From positions 1-64,000 of the forward strand of contig CAZULW010000003.1 in NCBI GenBank assembly GCA_964621455.1: a stretch of 64,000 nucleotides of DNA. Reading direction: 5' to 3'. The notes below the pieces were generated by a model that was given only the letters and a program-made list of their open reading frames with translations, ran no database searches and was not told the origin of the DNA. Positions 38,785 through 48,176 of the stretch are shown piece after piece. Within the stretch, counting starts at the first letter, position 1, and every line of letters starts with the position of its first letter. The position numbers were made by a program, and so were the translations under genes. Source of the DNA: G020354025 sp964621455 (GTDB taxonomy: Bacteria; Fidelibacterota; Marinisomatia; SCGC-AAA003-L08; TS1B11).

Positions 38785-40674
38785 CTATTTTTCAGCGGCC
38801 ATGGACGGCATCATTTCCAGCACCCGCCTGACAATTCTGGCCGGAGTCAGTCCAAGCAGCTCCAGGAGCTCCCCTCGGGTAGCATGTTCCACAAAGTCAT
38901 CTTCGATACCCAGGGATACGACCGGAATGTGGCCATCGGTCTCATCCAGGTATTCCCGCACGGCAGAGCCGAACCCACCGGCCAGAACCCCCTCTTCAAG
39001 GGTGACGACAGGGGCATCTCGCCCGGCCAGATCCTCAAGCAGCGCTTCATCAAGCGGCTTGACGAACCGGCTGTTCACTACTGTTGCCTCAATGTCGTGC
39101 TTCCGGGATAGCTCGGTCGCCGCCTGCCGGGCCGCTGCTACTGTGCTGCCTACAGCGAGAAAGACAACGTCCGATCCCTCCCTGAGAATTTCCCACTTCC
39201 CGCACTCGATACTCGTCGCCTTCCCGTCAGGATCAAATTGAATGCTGCCGTCCTTCGGGTAGCGGATAGCCACGGGAACGTTATACCCCACGGCGCTGAA
39301 AAGGAGATCACGGAACTCGTTACCATCTTTTGGGGCACAGACCACCATCCCGGGAATATGGCGCAGAAAGGCCAGGTCGAAAACACCGTGATGGGTGGGC
39401 CCATCGGGCCCCACGACGCCGGCCCGGTCCAGGCAGAAGATCACCGGCAGGTTCTGAAGGGCGATATCGTGGATGATGTTGTCATAAGCCCGCTGAAGGA
39501 AGGTGGAATAAACGGCCACCACGGGGAGCATGCCCTGGGTGGCCAGCCCACCGGCAAAGGTAACGGCATGACCTTCGGCGATGCCGACATCGAAATAGCG
39601 CTGAGGATATTTCCTGGCAAATTCAGTCAGGCCAGTGCCTACCTCCATGGCCGCGGTGATGCAGCATACGCGCTCGTCATGTGCTGCCAGCTCCATGGCC
39701 ACCTTGCCGAAGACCTTGTTGTAATCAGGCGCCGCCTTGCCGTCGGGCCTGCGGTTCTTCCGACCCGGGAGACTATAGAACTGAAGCGAGTCATTCTCCG
39801 CCTCCTTGGCCCCGCGCCCCTTAGTGGTAAGGACATGGACCAGGGTTGGGCCGGGCATATCCTTGACATTCCTGAATACCGAGATCATGGAATCGTAGTC
39901 GTGGCCATTGATGGGACCGAAATAGCGCAGGCCCAGCTCCTCAAAGATCAGTCCAGGGGTGATGAAGCTTTTCAGCCCTTCCTCAAACCGGCGGAGAAAA
40001 AGGCGGACGGCCTTGGTGCCCAGGGGCAGCAGACCGGTCGCTTTCCAGATATCATCCCGGACACGGTTATAGAGGGGGTTGGTCACAACTCGGGTCAGAT
40101 AGGTGGACAGGCCGCCGATGGTCGGTGAGATGGACATGTGGTTATCGTTGAGGACCACCGTCAGATTCATTTTCTTGAAGCCCAGGTTGTTCAGCCCTTC
40201 ATAAGCCAGGCCGCCGGTGAGGGCGCCGTCACCGATAACGGCCACCACGTGCCCTTCCTGCTGGGTCAGCTTGCGGGCCTCCGCTATGCCCAGGGCGGCT
40301 GAGATGGCCGTGCTGGCATGTCCCGCCCCGAAAACGTCGTGTTCGCTCTCCTCCCGGCACAGGTAACCGCTGATGCCGTCTTTGCTGCGCAGGGTGTGAA
40401 AGACTCTCCGGCGACCAGTAAGTATTTTATGGGCATAGGCCTGGTGGCCCACGTCCCAGACCAGCTGATCCTCCGGCGAGTTGAAAACGTAATGCAGGGC
40501 AATAGTCAGATCCACGACGCCCAGGGGGGAGCTGTAGTGCCCGCCGCTCTCCTGGACTACCGTCTTAATCAGGTCGGCCACCTCTACGGCCAATTGGGGC
40601 AGTTTATCCCGGGGGATTTTCTTCAGGTCGTCGGGACCATCAACCGTGGATAGAAGGGGGTATTGTTCGGTCAT
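38785..40674 (-). CDS. dxs: 1-deoxy-D-xylulose-5-phosphate synthase
   Basis: The 629-residue thiamine-diphosphate enzyme joins pyruvate and glyceraldehyde 3-phosphate in the first step of the MEP isoprenoid route. Visible motifs are SSPLGVVDLTIALHYVF, the ThDP-binding GDGALTGG...NDN, DVGIAEGHAVTFAGG and FCLDRAGVVGPDG. Full length. It overlaps pdxT by four bases (ATGA), so it is coupled to the vitamin B6 genes. The last MEP enzyme, IspH, lies 2 kb away on the same strand. Confidence 0.96.
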   Translation of the reverse strand: MTEQYPLLSTVDGPDDLKKIPRDKLPQLAVEVADLIKTVVQESGGHYSSPLGVVDLTIALHYVFNSPEDQLVWDVGHQAYAHKILTGRRRVFHTLRSKDGISGYLCREESEHDVFGAGHASTAISAALGIAEARKLTQQEGHVVAVIGDGALTGGLAYEGLNNLGFKKMNLTVVLNDNHMSISPTIGGLSTYLTRVVTNPLYNRVRDDIWKATGLLPLGTKAVRLFLRRFEEGLKSFITPGLIFEELGLRYFGPINGHDYDSMISVFRNVKDMPGPTLVHVLTTKGRGAKEAENDSLQFYSLPGRKNRRPDGKAAPDYNKVFGKVAMELAAHDERVCCITAAMEVGTGLTEFARKYPQRYFDVGIAEGHAVTFAGGLATQGMLPVVAVYSTFLQRAYDNIIHDIALQNLPVIFCLDRAGVVGPDGPTHHGVFDLAFLRHIPGMVVCAPKDGNEFRDLLFSAVGYNVPVAIRYPKDGSIQFDPDGKATSIECGKWEILREGSDVVFLAVGSTVAAARQAATELSRKHDIEATVVNSRFVKPLDEALLEDLAGRDAPVVTLEEGVLAGGFGSAVREYLDETDGHIPVVSLGIEDDFVEHATRGELLELLGLTPARIVRRVLEMMPSMAAEK

Positions 40675-41246
40675 GCCGGCAACGCTTCCAGGAACAGTCG
40701 ATGGATGCAGGTATCGTTGGTGAGCTCGGGATGGAAAGCGACTCCCACGTGGCGGCCCTGGCGCACCAGCACCGGCTCATTTTGAACACGGGCCAGGACT
40801 TCCACATCAGATCCCACCTCCTGTATGCGTGGTGCCCGGATGAATACGGCGGGGACTGTATCCTGTCGCCCGTTCAATTGCACCTGCAGGGAGGTGGTGA
40901 AGGAATGGACCTGCCGCCCCCAGCTGTTACGGGTCACTACTGCATCCAGAAGATTCAGACTGATGATCCGGCTGTCGGAAGGTTCCCTGGCCATTAGAAT
41001 GAGCCCGGCGCAGGTACCCATCACAGGCCGCTCCCGGGCAAAGGCGGTGACCGCCTCCCGGAGACCGCCGCGATCCAGCTGCTTGCTGATGGTGGTGGAT
41101 TCACCGCCGGGGATGACCAGGCCGGCCAGGTCCTCCAGCTCCCCGGAGTAACGGACAGCCTGGACCCGGAATCCCAGAGAGACCAGCATATCCCGGTGAC
41201 GGGCGAAGTCACCTTGCAGGGCCAGAACGCCTACTGTGTCTACCAA
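40671..41246 (-). CDS. pdxT: Pyridoxal 5'-phosphate synthase glutaminase subunit PdxT
   Basis: This 191-residue class I glutaminase has GVLALQGDFARH at the start, IPGGESTTISK, the nucleophile in GTCAGLI, and the C-terminal VAFHPEL with catalytic His-Glu. It releases ammonia for PdxS. It overlaps pdxS by seven bases and dxs by four. Confidence 0.96.
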   Translation of the reverse strand: MVDTVGVLALQGDFARHRDMLVSLGFRVQAVRYSGELEDLAGLVIPGGESTTISKQLDRGGLREAVTAFARERPVMGTCAGLILMAREPSDSRIISLNLLDAVVTRNSWGRQVHSFTTSLQVQLNGRQDTVPAVFIRAPRIQEVGSDVEVLARVQNEPVLVRQGRHVGVAFHPELTNDTCIHRLFLEALPA

Positions 41247-42121
41247 CCGCGCTCCTGTAGACGCTCTTCCGGAGGAATTTCAGACATATCCAGCCCGCGC
41301 ATGGCGGCCTTCAGGCCGGCGGAGATCCGCGCCAGTTTCTCAGCGTCGTTATAGTAAGTGGTGGCCTCCACAATAGCCTGGGCTCGGGCGGCGGGGTCTT
41401 CCGATTTGAAGATACCCGAACCCACAAAGACCGCCTCGGCCCCCAGCTGCATCATCAGGGCAGCGTCCGCGGGGGTGGCGATCCCCCCTGCGCTGAAGTT
41501 GGGCACCGGCAGTTTGCCGATTCTGGCCACCTGCTCTACCAGGGCAAACGGAGCACCCAGCTTCTTGGACTCGGCCATGAGCTGGGCCTGGTCCAGGACC
41601 GTCAGCCGGCGGATAGCCGACTGAATGGCACGCATGTGCCGCACCGCTTCTACGATATTGCCCGAGCCCGCTTCCCCCTTGGTACGGATCATGGCGGCAC
41701 CTTCACCGATACGCCTGAGGGCCTCTCCCAGGTCCCGGGCACCGCAGACAAAGGGTACCTTGAAATCGTGCTTGTAGACGTGGTTCTCCTCATCGGCCGG
41801 CGTGAGAACCTCACTTTCGTCGATGAAGTCCACCTCCAGCGCTTCCAGGATCTGGGCTTCAGCGAAATGCCCGATGCGGCACTTGGCCATTACCGGAACA
41901 GACACCGCTTTCTGGATGGACCGGATTACTGCGGGAATGGCCATCCGGGCAACGCCCCCGTCTTTGCGGATGTCGGCGGGGATGCGCTCCAAGGCCATCA
42001 CCGCCACCGCCCCGGCGTCCTCGGCGATCTTGGCCTGCTCGGCGGTGGTGACGTCCATGATTACCCCGCCCTTGAGCATCTCGGCAAGACCTACTTTGAC
42101 TTCGAATGATCCCTCTTCCAT
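41240..42121 (-). CDS. pdxS: Pyridoxal 5'-phosphate synthase PdxS
   Basis: The 293-residue (beta/alpha)8 synthase has MLKGGVIMDVTTAEQAKIAE, AVMALERIPADIR, the FVCGARDLGEALRRI block and FSAGGIATPADAALMM. It forms PLP from ribose 5-phosphate, GAP and ammonia, independent of DXP. GAAGGATAATT gives a good ribosome site. It is the first gene of pdxS-pdxT-dxs. Confidence 0.96.
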   Translation of the reverse strand: MEEGSFEVKVGLAEMLKGGVIMDVTTAEQAKIAEDAGAVAVMALERIPADIRKDGGVARMAIPAVIRSIQKAVSVPVMAKCRIGHFAEAQILEALEVDFIDESEVLTPADEENHVYKHDFKVPFVCGARDLGEALRRIGEGAAMIRTKGEAGSGNIVEAVRHMRAIQSAIRRLTVLDQAQLMAESKKLGAPFALVEQVARIGKLPVPNFSAGGIATPADAALMMQLGAEAVFVGSGIFKSEDPAARAQAIVEATTYYNDAEKLARISAGLKAAMRGLDMSEIPPEERLQERGW

Positions 42122-42350
42122 AATTATCCTTCCGACCCTCGGTTGTTGTCGCTACCCGTTTGCTGCTAATCTACAAACACCACTGACACCTTAGTAGCAA
42201 TTCTTTTACCCCAGCCGGCATATATTACCTGGTGATCAATTCGTTTTACTTGAAAAGGGAGCTCCCGTTCCCGATTGCCCGCCTGGTTTTTTCCACGACC
42301 CTCCTTTCGTCCCGGTGGTAAGCCGTGCCTGAAGTCTCCTGGAGGCGGTC

Positions 42351-43208
42351 TCAGGCCACCGTGGCGCGTGCGGATGCCGCAATGGTCTCAATTCTCGATT
42401 TAACCTCTGCGATAAGGTAATCCGGCGTGGAGGCCCCGGCGGAGATACCCACCTTTCGGACTCCCTCGAACCACTCCTCGTTGATCTCGGCGGCGCAGGT
42501 CACCTGATAGGAGTGGGGATTCCGCTCCAGGGCCAGTTGCGTCAGACGCTTGGAGTTGGCGGAAGTGAACGAACCGATGATAATCATCACATCCGATTCC
42601 GCCGCCAGGCGTTTGATCTGCTCCTGATTCCGTTTGGTGGGGAAGCAGATGGTATTGACAAAATGCAGGTCGAAAACCTTGGTCATGAGGATATTGACGA
42701 TGTTCTGGATATTCTCAATCATCTGGGTGGACTGGCACACCACCGCCGCCCGCTTCATTTTTCGCAAGGCCCGGGCTTCCTCAGGCGTCGCCACAATAAT
42801 CGGGTCGGGAACCTGGCTGGCGATGCCAATCACCTCATCGTGCCCGTGATCCCCGATGATGATGACCTGCCGGCCGTCGGCGGAAATCCTCCGCACCTCT
42901 TCATGAATCTCCCTCACTAGAGGGCAGGTAGCGTCAATAACCTTGACCCCTTTGGTCTTGGCCTGCTCCCACACCTCCACCGGCGTGCCATGAGCTCGGA
43001 ACAGCACCGGGGCGCTGTCGGGGATTTCATCCAGGGAGCTGACCACCTTCGCCCCGGCCCCGGCCAGATCCCGAACCACCTGCTCGTTGTGAACAATGTC
43101 CCCTAGCATATAGACCGAGCCATCGGCCCGTCCCGCTTCGTAGGCCATATTGACCGCGTCACGCACACCAAAACAGTACCCAGCATCTTTCGCTACCACA
43201 ATTTCCAT
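42351..43208 (-). CDS. ispH: 4-hydroxy-3-methylbut-2-enyl diphosphate reductase
   Basis: From ATG 43208 the protein has 285 residues; the frame is open 45 codons further upstream, but that part overlaps dcd and is not IspH-like. The three cluster cysteines lie in AGYCFGV, DATCPLV and NTICFPTKRN. SFTSANSKRL and AGASTPDYLI complete the family pattern. It makes IPP and DMAPP at the end of the MEP route. It lies 19 bases after dcd. Confidence 0.94.
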   Translation of the reverse strand: MEIVVAKDAGYCFGVRDAVNMAYEAGRADGSVYMLGDIVHNEQVVRDLAGAGAKVVSSLDEIPDSAPVLFRAHGTPVEVWEQAKTKGVKVIDATCPLVREIHEEVRRISADGRQVIIIGDHGHDEVIGIASQVPDPIIVATPEEARALRKMKRAAVVCQSTQMIENIQNIVNILMTKVFDLHFVNTICFPTKRNQEQIKRLAAESDVMIIIGSFTSANSKRLTQLALERNPHSYQVTCAAEINEEWFEGVRKVGISAGASTPDYLIAEVKSRIETIAASARATVA

Positions 43209-43227
43209 ATCCTGCTGCTTACCTTTA

Positions 43228-43782
43228 TCAGATCTTCGCCGGTGTAATCCCCGCCTGTTTCTGGTATTTGCCATTCTTGTCTTTATACGAAGATCGGCAG
43301 GGCCCGCTGCCTTCAAAAAAGAGCACCTGGCAGATCCCCTCAAACGAATAGATCTTAGCCGGCAGGGGGGTGGTATTGGAAATCTCCAGGGTTACGTAGC
43401 CCTCCCACTCGGGCTCAAAGGGGGTCACATTGACAATAATACCGCAGCGGGCGTAGGTAGATTTCCCCACGCAAAGGGTGATGATATCCCGGGGGATGCG
43501 GAAATATTCAACGCTGCGGGCCAGGGCGAAGCTGTTGGGCGGGATGATGCACACGGCCCCCTTGAAGTCGACAAAGGACTTGGGATCAACGTGTTTAGGG
43601 TCAACGATGCTGTTGTTCACGTTAGTAAAAATCTTATACTCATCTGCCACCCGCAGGTCGTAACCATAAGATGATGTGCCGTAGGAGATGGTCTGCCGGC
43701 TCACCTGTCCGGGCTCGAATGGCTTGATCATACCATGCTTCTGGGCCATCTCCTCGATCCAGACATCCGGCTTAACCCCCAC
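43228..43782 (-). CDS. dcd: dCTP deaminase
   Basis: The 184-residue trimeric deaminase has SYGTSSYGYDLRVADEY, VGKSTYARCGIIVNVTPFEPEWEG with the catalytic glutamate, and GICQVLFFEG. It supplies dUTP for dTMP synthesis. It overlaps nrnA by eleven bases and precedes ispH, forming nrnA-dcd-ispH. Confidence 0.95.
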   Translation of the reverse strand: MGVKPDVWIEEMAQKHGMIKPFEPGQVSRQTISYGTSSYGYDLRVADEYKIFTNVNNSIVDPKHVDPKSFVDFKGAVCIIPPNSFALARSVEYFRIPRDIITLCVGKSTYARCGIIVNVTPFEPEWEGYVTLEISNTTPLPAKIYSFEGICQVLFFEGSGPCRSSYKDKNGKYQKQAGITPAKI

Positions 43783-44884
43783 GGTTCGATCCCTCCCTGA
43801 CAGTGTCCATGGTTTTTACTTTCTCCTCAAGTAACGGCAGGATGATCTCGATCACCTCCTGCCAGGGTCGCGGCACGAAGGCTCCCGAGGCAAAGGGGTG
43901 GCCGCCGCCGTCCAGCTTCATCGCCACATCATTGATGGCCAGGGTTCCCTTGCTCCGAAGGCTCACCTTGGTTTTGTCCCCATCTACCTCTGTCAATAAT
44001 ACAGCCACTTCCACACCCTTGATGGTGCGGATAAAATCGGAAAAACCATCGATATCCTTCTGTGTAGCATCCGCTCTCGCCAACATGTCCTGTGTCAATG
44101 CACACCAGCCGATGCGCCCATCCCCGGAATACTGGAGGTGGTCAGTGAGGACCCCCAGCAGGTTGACCTGGGAGAGCTCCCTCTGTTCATAAATCCGCCG
44201 GTGAACGTTGTAGGGCTTGACGCCGGCCCTGAGCATATCAATGGCCATGAGATGGGCCCGTTCGTCGGTATTGTCATACCGGAAGGAGCCAGTATCGGTA
44301 ATCAGCCCGGTATAGAGCGCCTCAGCCATGGTGAGAGTAAGAGGTTCAGACCGGTAGGCGTTCAGGTACTGCCACACCAGGGTAGCCGTGGAGGGTGCTG
44401 AATAATCCAGCATGAAGTACTTGTATGGTGGCTCACCTCCCGGCTCCTCAAAACCACTCTGGTGATGGTGGTCGATAGAGGCCAAGACAACTTTGTGGCG
44501 GAGCAGGTCCCGGCCCACGGCCTTCAGCCGGCGGAAATCCCCCTGATCGAAGATCACCGCCAGATCGCAGGCCGCCAGCCACGCCTCATCCCGCTCCGGG
44601 TCATATATCTCAAGCCAGCCGTGGGGATCAAGGAACTCGTAGATGGTGGGCACATCGGTACAATTGAGGATGCGGCACTCCCTGCCCAGGGCTTTTAGAT
44701 GTTCACAGAAGGCCAACTGCGAGCCAACGCCGTCGCCGTCGGGATTTTCGTGCGTGGACAGCAGAATACGACCGGTAGCCTGAATGGCCCTGTCGAAGGC
44801 CCGCCATGCCGCCTTCATATCGGCGGTTTCCAGCGGCACAGGATCGGATGACGCCATTACCACCTCGCCGGAACCCAGTGTCAT
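43772..44884 (-). CDS. nrnA: DHH-family nanoRNase/pAp phosphatase
   Basis: The 370-residue phosphoesterase has STHENPDGDGVGSQLA (DxD-like motif II region), the DHH motif in SIDHHHQSG, GLITDTGSFRYDNT and the DHHA1 motif GGGHPFASG. It degrades short RNAs and possibly c-di-AMP-derived pApA, which would suit the CdaA encoded in this genome (inference). GGGAGG lies 12 bases before the first ATG; later ATGs (44857, 44818) are possible starts. Confidence 0.92.
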   Translation of the reverse strand: MTLGSGEVVMASSDPVPLETADMKAAWRAFDRAIQATGRILLSTHENPDGDGVGSQLAFCEHLKALGRECRILNCTDVPTIYEFLDPHGWLEIYDPERDEAWLAACDLAVIFDQGDFRRLKAVGRDLLRHKVVLASIDHHHQSGFEEPGGEPPYKYFMLDYSAPSTATLVWQYLNAYRSEPLTLTMAEALYTGLITDTGSFRYDNTDERAHLMAIDMLRAGVKPYNVHRRIYEQRELSQVNLLGVLTDHLQYSGDGRIGWCALTQDMLARADATQKDIDGFSDFIRTIKGVEVAVLLTEVDGDKTKVSLRSKGTLAINDVAMKLDGGGHPFASGAFVPRPWQEVIEIILPLLEEKVKTMDTVREGSNRGG

Positions 44885-45125
44885 ACTAAGTGGATACCTC
44901 CCGTACGCACGGTAGCCTTATTCCAGGGCTTCGCCTGGAAACACACGCCAAATCGATTATAATGGTCATTGCCATCTGTTCTGTTAAATAGGGTGCAATT
45001 TAAGGTTGCATAAAGGAGCTATGCTAGGCTTGACCACGAGGCTTGAAGCGGATATGTCCGGCTGTTGCGGAAAGACTGAAAGTGGACACAGGACTTGAAG
45101 CGCAGCGATCACGGTAGTACCGCTG

Positions 45126-45668
45126 TTAATAATCGATGCCGGGCTGGGCTTTGATTTCCTGCTGGTATGGATGTTTGATTTCCTTCATCTCCGTCACCAG
45201 ATCGGCCTCTTCAACGAGAAAGTCGGGGGCACCCCGGCCGGTAACGATGAGGTGGATGTGCCCGGGCCGCGCCTTTAGAATACGCCGAGAAGACTCTTCA
45301 TCGATGAGCCCGGTATCGAGGGCCACATTAAGTTCATCGGCAATCACCAGATCGTAGGCTTCACTTCGCAGCTTTTCGATGATCAGTTCCACGGCCTCCG
45401 CAGCGGCCTGGCGGTGTACCTCTTCGGGCTGGTTGTCATCGAGTATCTTATAGAATCCAGCCCCCAGGCGGTGCAGCTCAAATTGATCGCCCAGCTTGGC
45501 AATGCTCTTGATCTCGCCGTATTTCCAGGTGCCCTTGATGAATTGGACCATGCAGATCCTCCAGCCGTAGCCCAGGGCCCGGAAGGCGGCTCCCAGGGCC
45601 GCGGTGGTCTTGCCCTTGCCATCCCCGGTGTAGACAATCAGCAGTCCCCGGCGCCTGGCGCTGGTCAT
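45126..45668 (-). CDS. cobO: Cob(I)yrinic acid a,c-diamide adenosyltransferase
   Basis: The 180-residue CobA/BtuR-type P-loop enzyme has YTGDGKGKTTAALG (about 13-26), FIKGTWKYGE and VIADELNVALDTG. It adds the adenosyl group to cob(I)alamin. No other cobalamin genes and no recognisable B12 riboswitch occur in the window. A genome with adenosylcobalamin supply would fit a working methylmalonyl-CoA mutase elsewhere, given the stranded fragment at 38.4 kb. Confidence 0.93.
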   Translation of the reverse strand: MTSARRRGLLIVYTGDGKGKTTAALGAAFRALGYGWRICMVQFIKGTWKYGEIKSIAKLGDQFELHRLGAGFYKILDDNQPEEVHRQAAAEAVELIIEKLRSEAYDLVIADELNVALDTGLIDEESSRRILKARPGHIHLIVTGRGAPDFLVEEADLVTEMKEIKHPYQQEIKAQPGIDY

Positions 45669-46104
45669 GGCAGGATCCCACCACAGAGAACACAGAGAAC
45701 ACCGCTTATTCTACACATAAACGAACCGCCGAATGCCATTATAAGGACACGTACATTAGTTAGCATTTTTTCTGGGCTTTACCTCTCCCTTTCGTTGGCG
45801 CGATGCCCCCTCTCCCTTGGGAGAGGGGAAAATGCCCGGAGCAAAAGGGGAAGCAAGGACCGGCGCAAAATTAAACAAAATCCATACAAAATTCATTTTT
45901 TTGGGGGTATTCCCCGACGAGAGCACTGTTGAGGTGGTGTACAGTTTTCCGGCGGGCATAATGGGCGACGGTGCAGAATGCAAAATGAGATCGCCACTCC
46001 GCCAGTGGGCGGATCGCGACGAAGGCTTGCTGCGATATGTTGCGGGCTTTTTCATGCGATGGGAATATAAGGAAACGGAAAGGGGTTGTCGTTCGCCTGG
46101 TGCG
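45669..46104. other. Gene-free repeat-rich gap upstream of cobO
   Basis: From left to right: CACAGAGAACACAGAG (45675-45695, part of the CTCTG/CAGAG family); a perfect palindrome CCCCTCTCCC-TT-GGGAGAGGGG (45807-45828); an AT-rich block at 45870-45905 related to 5366-5401; and AAAATG words (45973-45987). The cobO promoter should be here, but no clear hexamers were identified. Confidence 0.45.
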
Positions 46105-46184
46105 CCACCCACCCCATTCACTTCGTGAAGTCCCCTCCCTCGCTGAGGGAGGGGAACCGCCGAAGGCGGAGGGGTGGGTGCTTA
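46105..46184. repeat. CACTTCGTGAAG/CCCTCCCTC element, copy A
   Basis: This is an about 80-base element made of three palindromic words in a row: CTTCGTGAAG, CCCTCCCTCGCTGAGGGAGGG and CCGCCGAAGGCGG. Copies B (47096-47175) and C (48177-48255) are nearly identical. This copy supplies the C-terminal codons of the adjacent TPR gene. Confidence 0.75.
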
Positions 46185-46999
46185 AGAAAACAACAGAAAT
46201 AATTATCTACTTTATTTTTGTATACATTGCTTTCTGTATATTTTCGCTTTTCTATCAACTGCTTTTCTGTTTTGTCTAATCTTCTCTTTTGTGAATAAAG
46301 ATATAATCCGCTATCAAAAGCCTGAATCGCTTCGTCATATTGTTCTAGTAACATAAGAGATTTACCTATTCCAATGTCAAAAAAAGGATGATCTGGGTCA
46401 ATACACTTTCCTTTATTAAAATATAATAAAGCTAATTTAGGATCTTCTTTATTTAGATATAATGTACCAATACTTTGGTAAATTTCCTTTGCTGTTCGAT
46501 CTAAACTAAGAGCCTCTTTAAGTGATTCTAGTGCTTCGTCCGATCTTCCTTGAAGCATATATGCAACTCCAATATTGTGGATTATTTTAGGATCTTTACT
46601 ACGTAATACCTTAGCAGATTTAAAAGCCGTCATTGCTTCGTCATATTGTCCTTGTTCTAATAACTTCCTACCTGTTGCATCAAGACTTCCTGCAACTCCT
46701 CCGATTGGTAAATCGTATAGAACAGATCTTCCTTTTAATCCATTATCAACAGCCAAACCAAACTCAGATAAAGATTGATCATAATATTTTTCAACATCTT
46801 CTTCATAAAGTTTGCTTAATTCAAAATGTAAATCAGGGTCTCTAGGACTTTCTTCTATCCTTTGTTGTAATTGTGATATTCTACCTTCTAAAGAAATATC
46901 CTGCTGAGCGCCCTGCACGGCCTGAGCACTGAAGGCCGAGTACAACGGCAATAGCACTATAGCTGCCGTGACAACCATAAATCTTAATCTAGTGTTCAT
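46118..46999 (-). CDS. Secreted TPR protein, tandem copy 1 (3' end altered)
   Basis: From ATG 46999 (GGAGG nine bases upstream) the protein has 293 residues: a signal peptide (about 1-26), then helical repeats including AFKSAKVL...IIHNIGVAYMLQGRSDEALESLKEAL and IYQSIGTLYL, classic tetratricopeptide repeats. The first 30 or so codons are GC-rich like the host; the rest is strongly AT-rich. Near the end a one-base difference from copy 2 in an A/T run changes the frame. The last 35 or so residues are different from copy 2 and are partly encoded by the repeat element (HPPLRLRRFPSL). Function is unknown, probably protein interaction outside the cytoplasm. Confidence 0.75.
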   Translation of the reverse strand: MNTRLRFMVVTAAIVLLPLYSAFSAQAVQGAQQDISLEGRISQLQQRIEESPRDPDLHFELSKLYEEDVEKYYDQSLSEFGLAVDNGLKGRSVLYDLPIGGVAGSLDATGRKLLEQGQYDEAMTAFKSAKVLRSKDPKIIHNIGVAYMLQGRSDEALESLKEALSLDRTAKEIYQSIGTLYLNKEDPKLALLYFNKGKCIDPDHPFFDIGIGKSLMLLEQYDEAIQAFDSGLYLYSQKRRLDKTEKQLIEKRKYTESNVYKNKVDNYFCCFLKHPPLRLRRFPSLSEGGDFTK

Positions 47000-47095
47000 G
47001 CCATTGGGCCTCCAGTTTGGTGTTGGTAGAAACCTCTCCCCGGACACTGCTCCGCCGAGGGCGGGGCTAGGGGGTGAGTGCTCGGCCCGTTGTTC

Positions 47096-47175
47096 CACCC
47101 ACCCCATTCACTTCGTGAAGTCCCCTCCCTCGCTGAGGGAGGGGAAGCCGCCGAAGGCGGAGGGGTGGGTGCTTA
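47096..47175. repeat. CACTTCGTGAAG/CCCTCCCTC element, copy B
   Basis: Second copy of the three-palindrome element, immediately upstream of TPR copy 1. It is followed at 47178-47192 by the CCCGCC-AAC-GGCGGG hairpin that also occurs at 37-55. The gap to TPR copy 2 (47176-47291) contains further palindromic words and no gene. Confidence 0.75.
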
Positions 47176-47291
47176 TCCCGCCAACGGCGGGCCACCCCTT
47201 TCCTCAAGGAGAAGGGCCTCACGAAGTGAGAGGGGTGAGGTCTGCTCCGTAATCACATTCCACATCAGCCGAAAACAACAGAAATAATTAT

Positions 47292-48080
47292 CTACTTTAT
47301 TTTTTGTATACATTGCTTTCTGTACATTTTTGCTTTTTTTATCAACTGCTTTTCTGTTTTGTCTAATCTTCGTTTTTGTGAATAAAGAGCTAAGCCTCTA
47401 TCAAAAGCCTGAATCGCTTCATCATATTGTTCTAATAACATAAGAGATTTACCTATTCCCATGTCAAAGAAAGGATAATTTGGGTCAATACACTTTCCTT
47501 TATTAAAATATAATAAAGCTAATCTAGGATCTTCTTTACTTAGATATACACTACCAATACTTTGGTAAATTATCTCCTCTGTTCTGTCTAAACTAAGCGC
47601 CTCTTTAAATGATTCTAGTGCTTTATCTAATCTCCCTTGAGCATAATATACATTTCCAATGTTATAGATTGGTCTAGGATCTCCTCCACTTAACACCTTG
47701 GCAGATTTAAAAGCCTTTAGTGCTGCATCATATTGTCCTGATTCTAACAACTTTTTACCTGTTGTATTCATCTTTCCACCTCTGACAGATAATTCAGATA
47801 AGACAGATATTCCTTTTAACCCATTATCAACAGCAACCTTAAATTCAGATAAAGATTGATCATAATATTTTTCAACATCTTCTTCATAAAGTTTGCTTAA
47901 TTCAAAATGTAAATCAGGGTCTCTAGGACTTTCTTCTATCCTTTGTTGTAATTGTGATATTCTACCTTCTAAAGAAATATCCTGCTGAGCGCCCTGCACG
48001 GCCTGAGCACTGAAGGCCGAGTACAACGGCAATAGCACTATAGCTGCCGTGACAACCATAAATCTTAATCTAGTGTTCAT
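47292..48080 (-). CDS. Secreted TPR protein, tandem copy 2
   Basis: This protein has 262 residues from ATG 48080, with the same ribosome site and signal peptide as copy 1. About the first 80 residues are identical to copy 1. The TPR section differs at many positions (AFKSAKVLSGGDPRPIYNIGNVYYAQGRLDKALESF), and the end is KMYRKQCIQKIK. This ending stops before the neighbouring repeat, so it may be the original form. Body codons are AT-rich, signal-peptide codons GC-rich. It is flanked by elements B and C. Confidence 0.8.
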   Translation of the reverse strand: MNTRLRFMVVTAAIVLLPLYSAFSAQAVQGAQQDISLEGRISQLQQRIEESPRDPDLHFELSKLYEEDVEKYYDQSLSEFKVAVDNGLKGISVLSELSVRGGKMNTTGKKLLESGQYDAALKAFKSAKVLSGGDPRPIYNIGNVYYAQGRLDKALESFKEALSLDRTEEIIYQSIGSVYLSKEDPRLALLYFNKGKCIDPNYPFFDMGIGKSLMLLEQYDEAIQAFDRGLALYSQKRRLDKTEKQLIKKAKMYRKQCIQKIK

Positions 48081-48176
48081 GCCATTGGGCCTCCAGTTTG
48101 GTGTTGGTAGAAACCTCTCCCCGGACACTGCTCCGCCGAGGGCGGGGCTAGGGGGTGAGTGCTCGGCCCGTTGTTC

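Noticed and set aside
42122..42350. Intrinsic terminator after ispH
   Set aside because: GGGAGCTCCC is a loop-free palindrome followed by only a short T run, which is not enough for a confident call.
44885..45125. tRNA or small RNA gene downstream of cobO
   Set aside because: No cloverleaf with a T-loop GTTCRA box and no terminator hairpin was recognised; only short imperfect palindromes.
45669..46104. Cobalamin riboswitch upstream of cobO
   Set aside because: No B12-box-like conserved core was found; the gap is filled by palindromic repeats.
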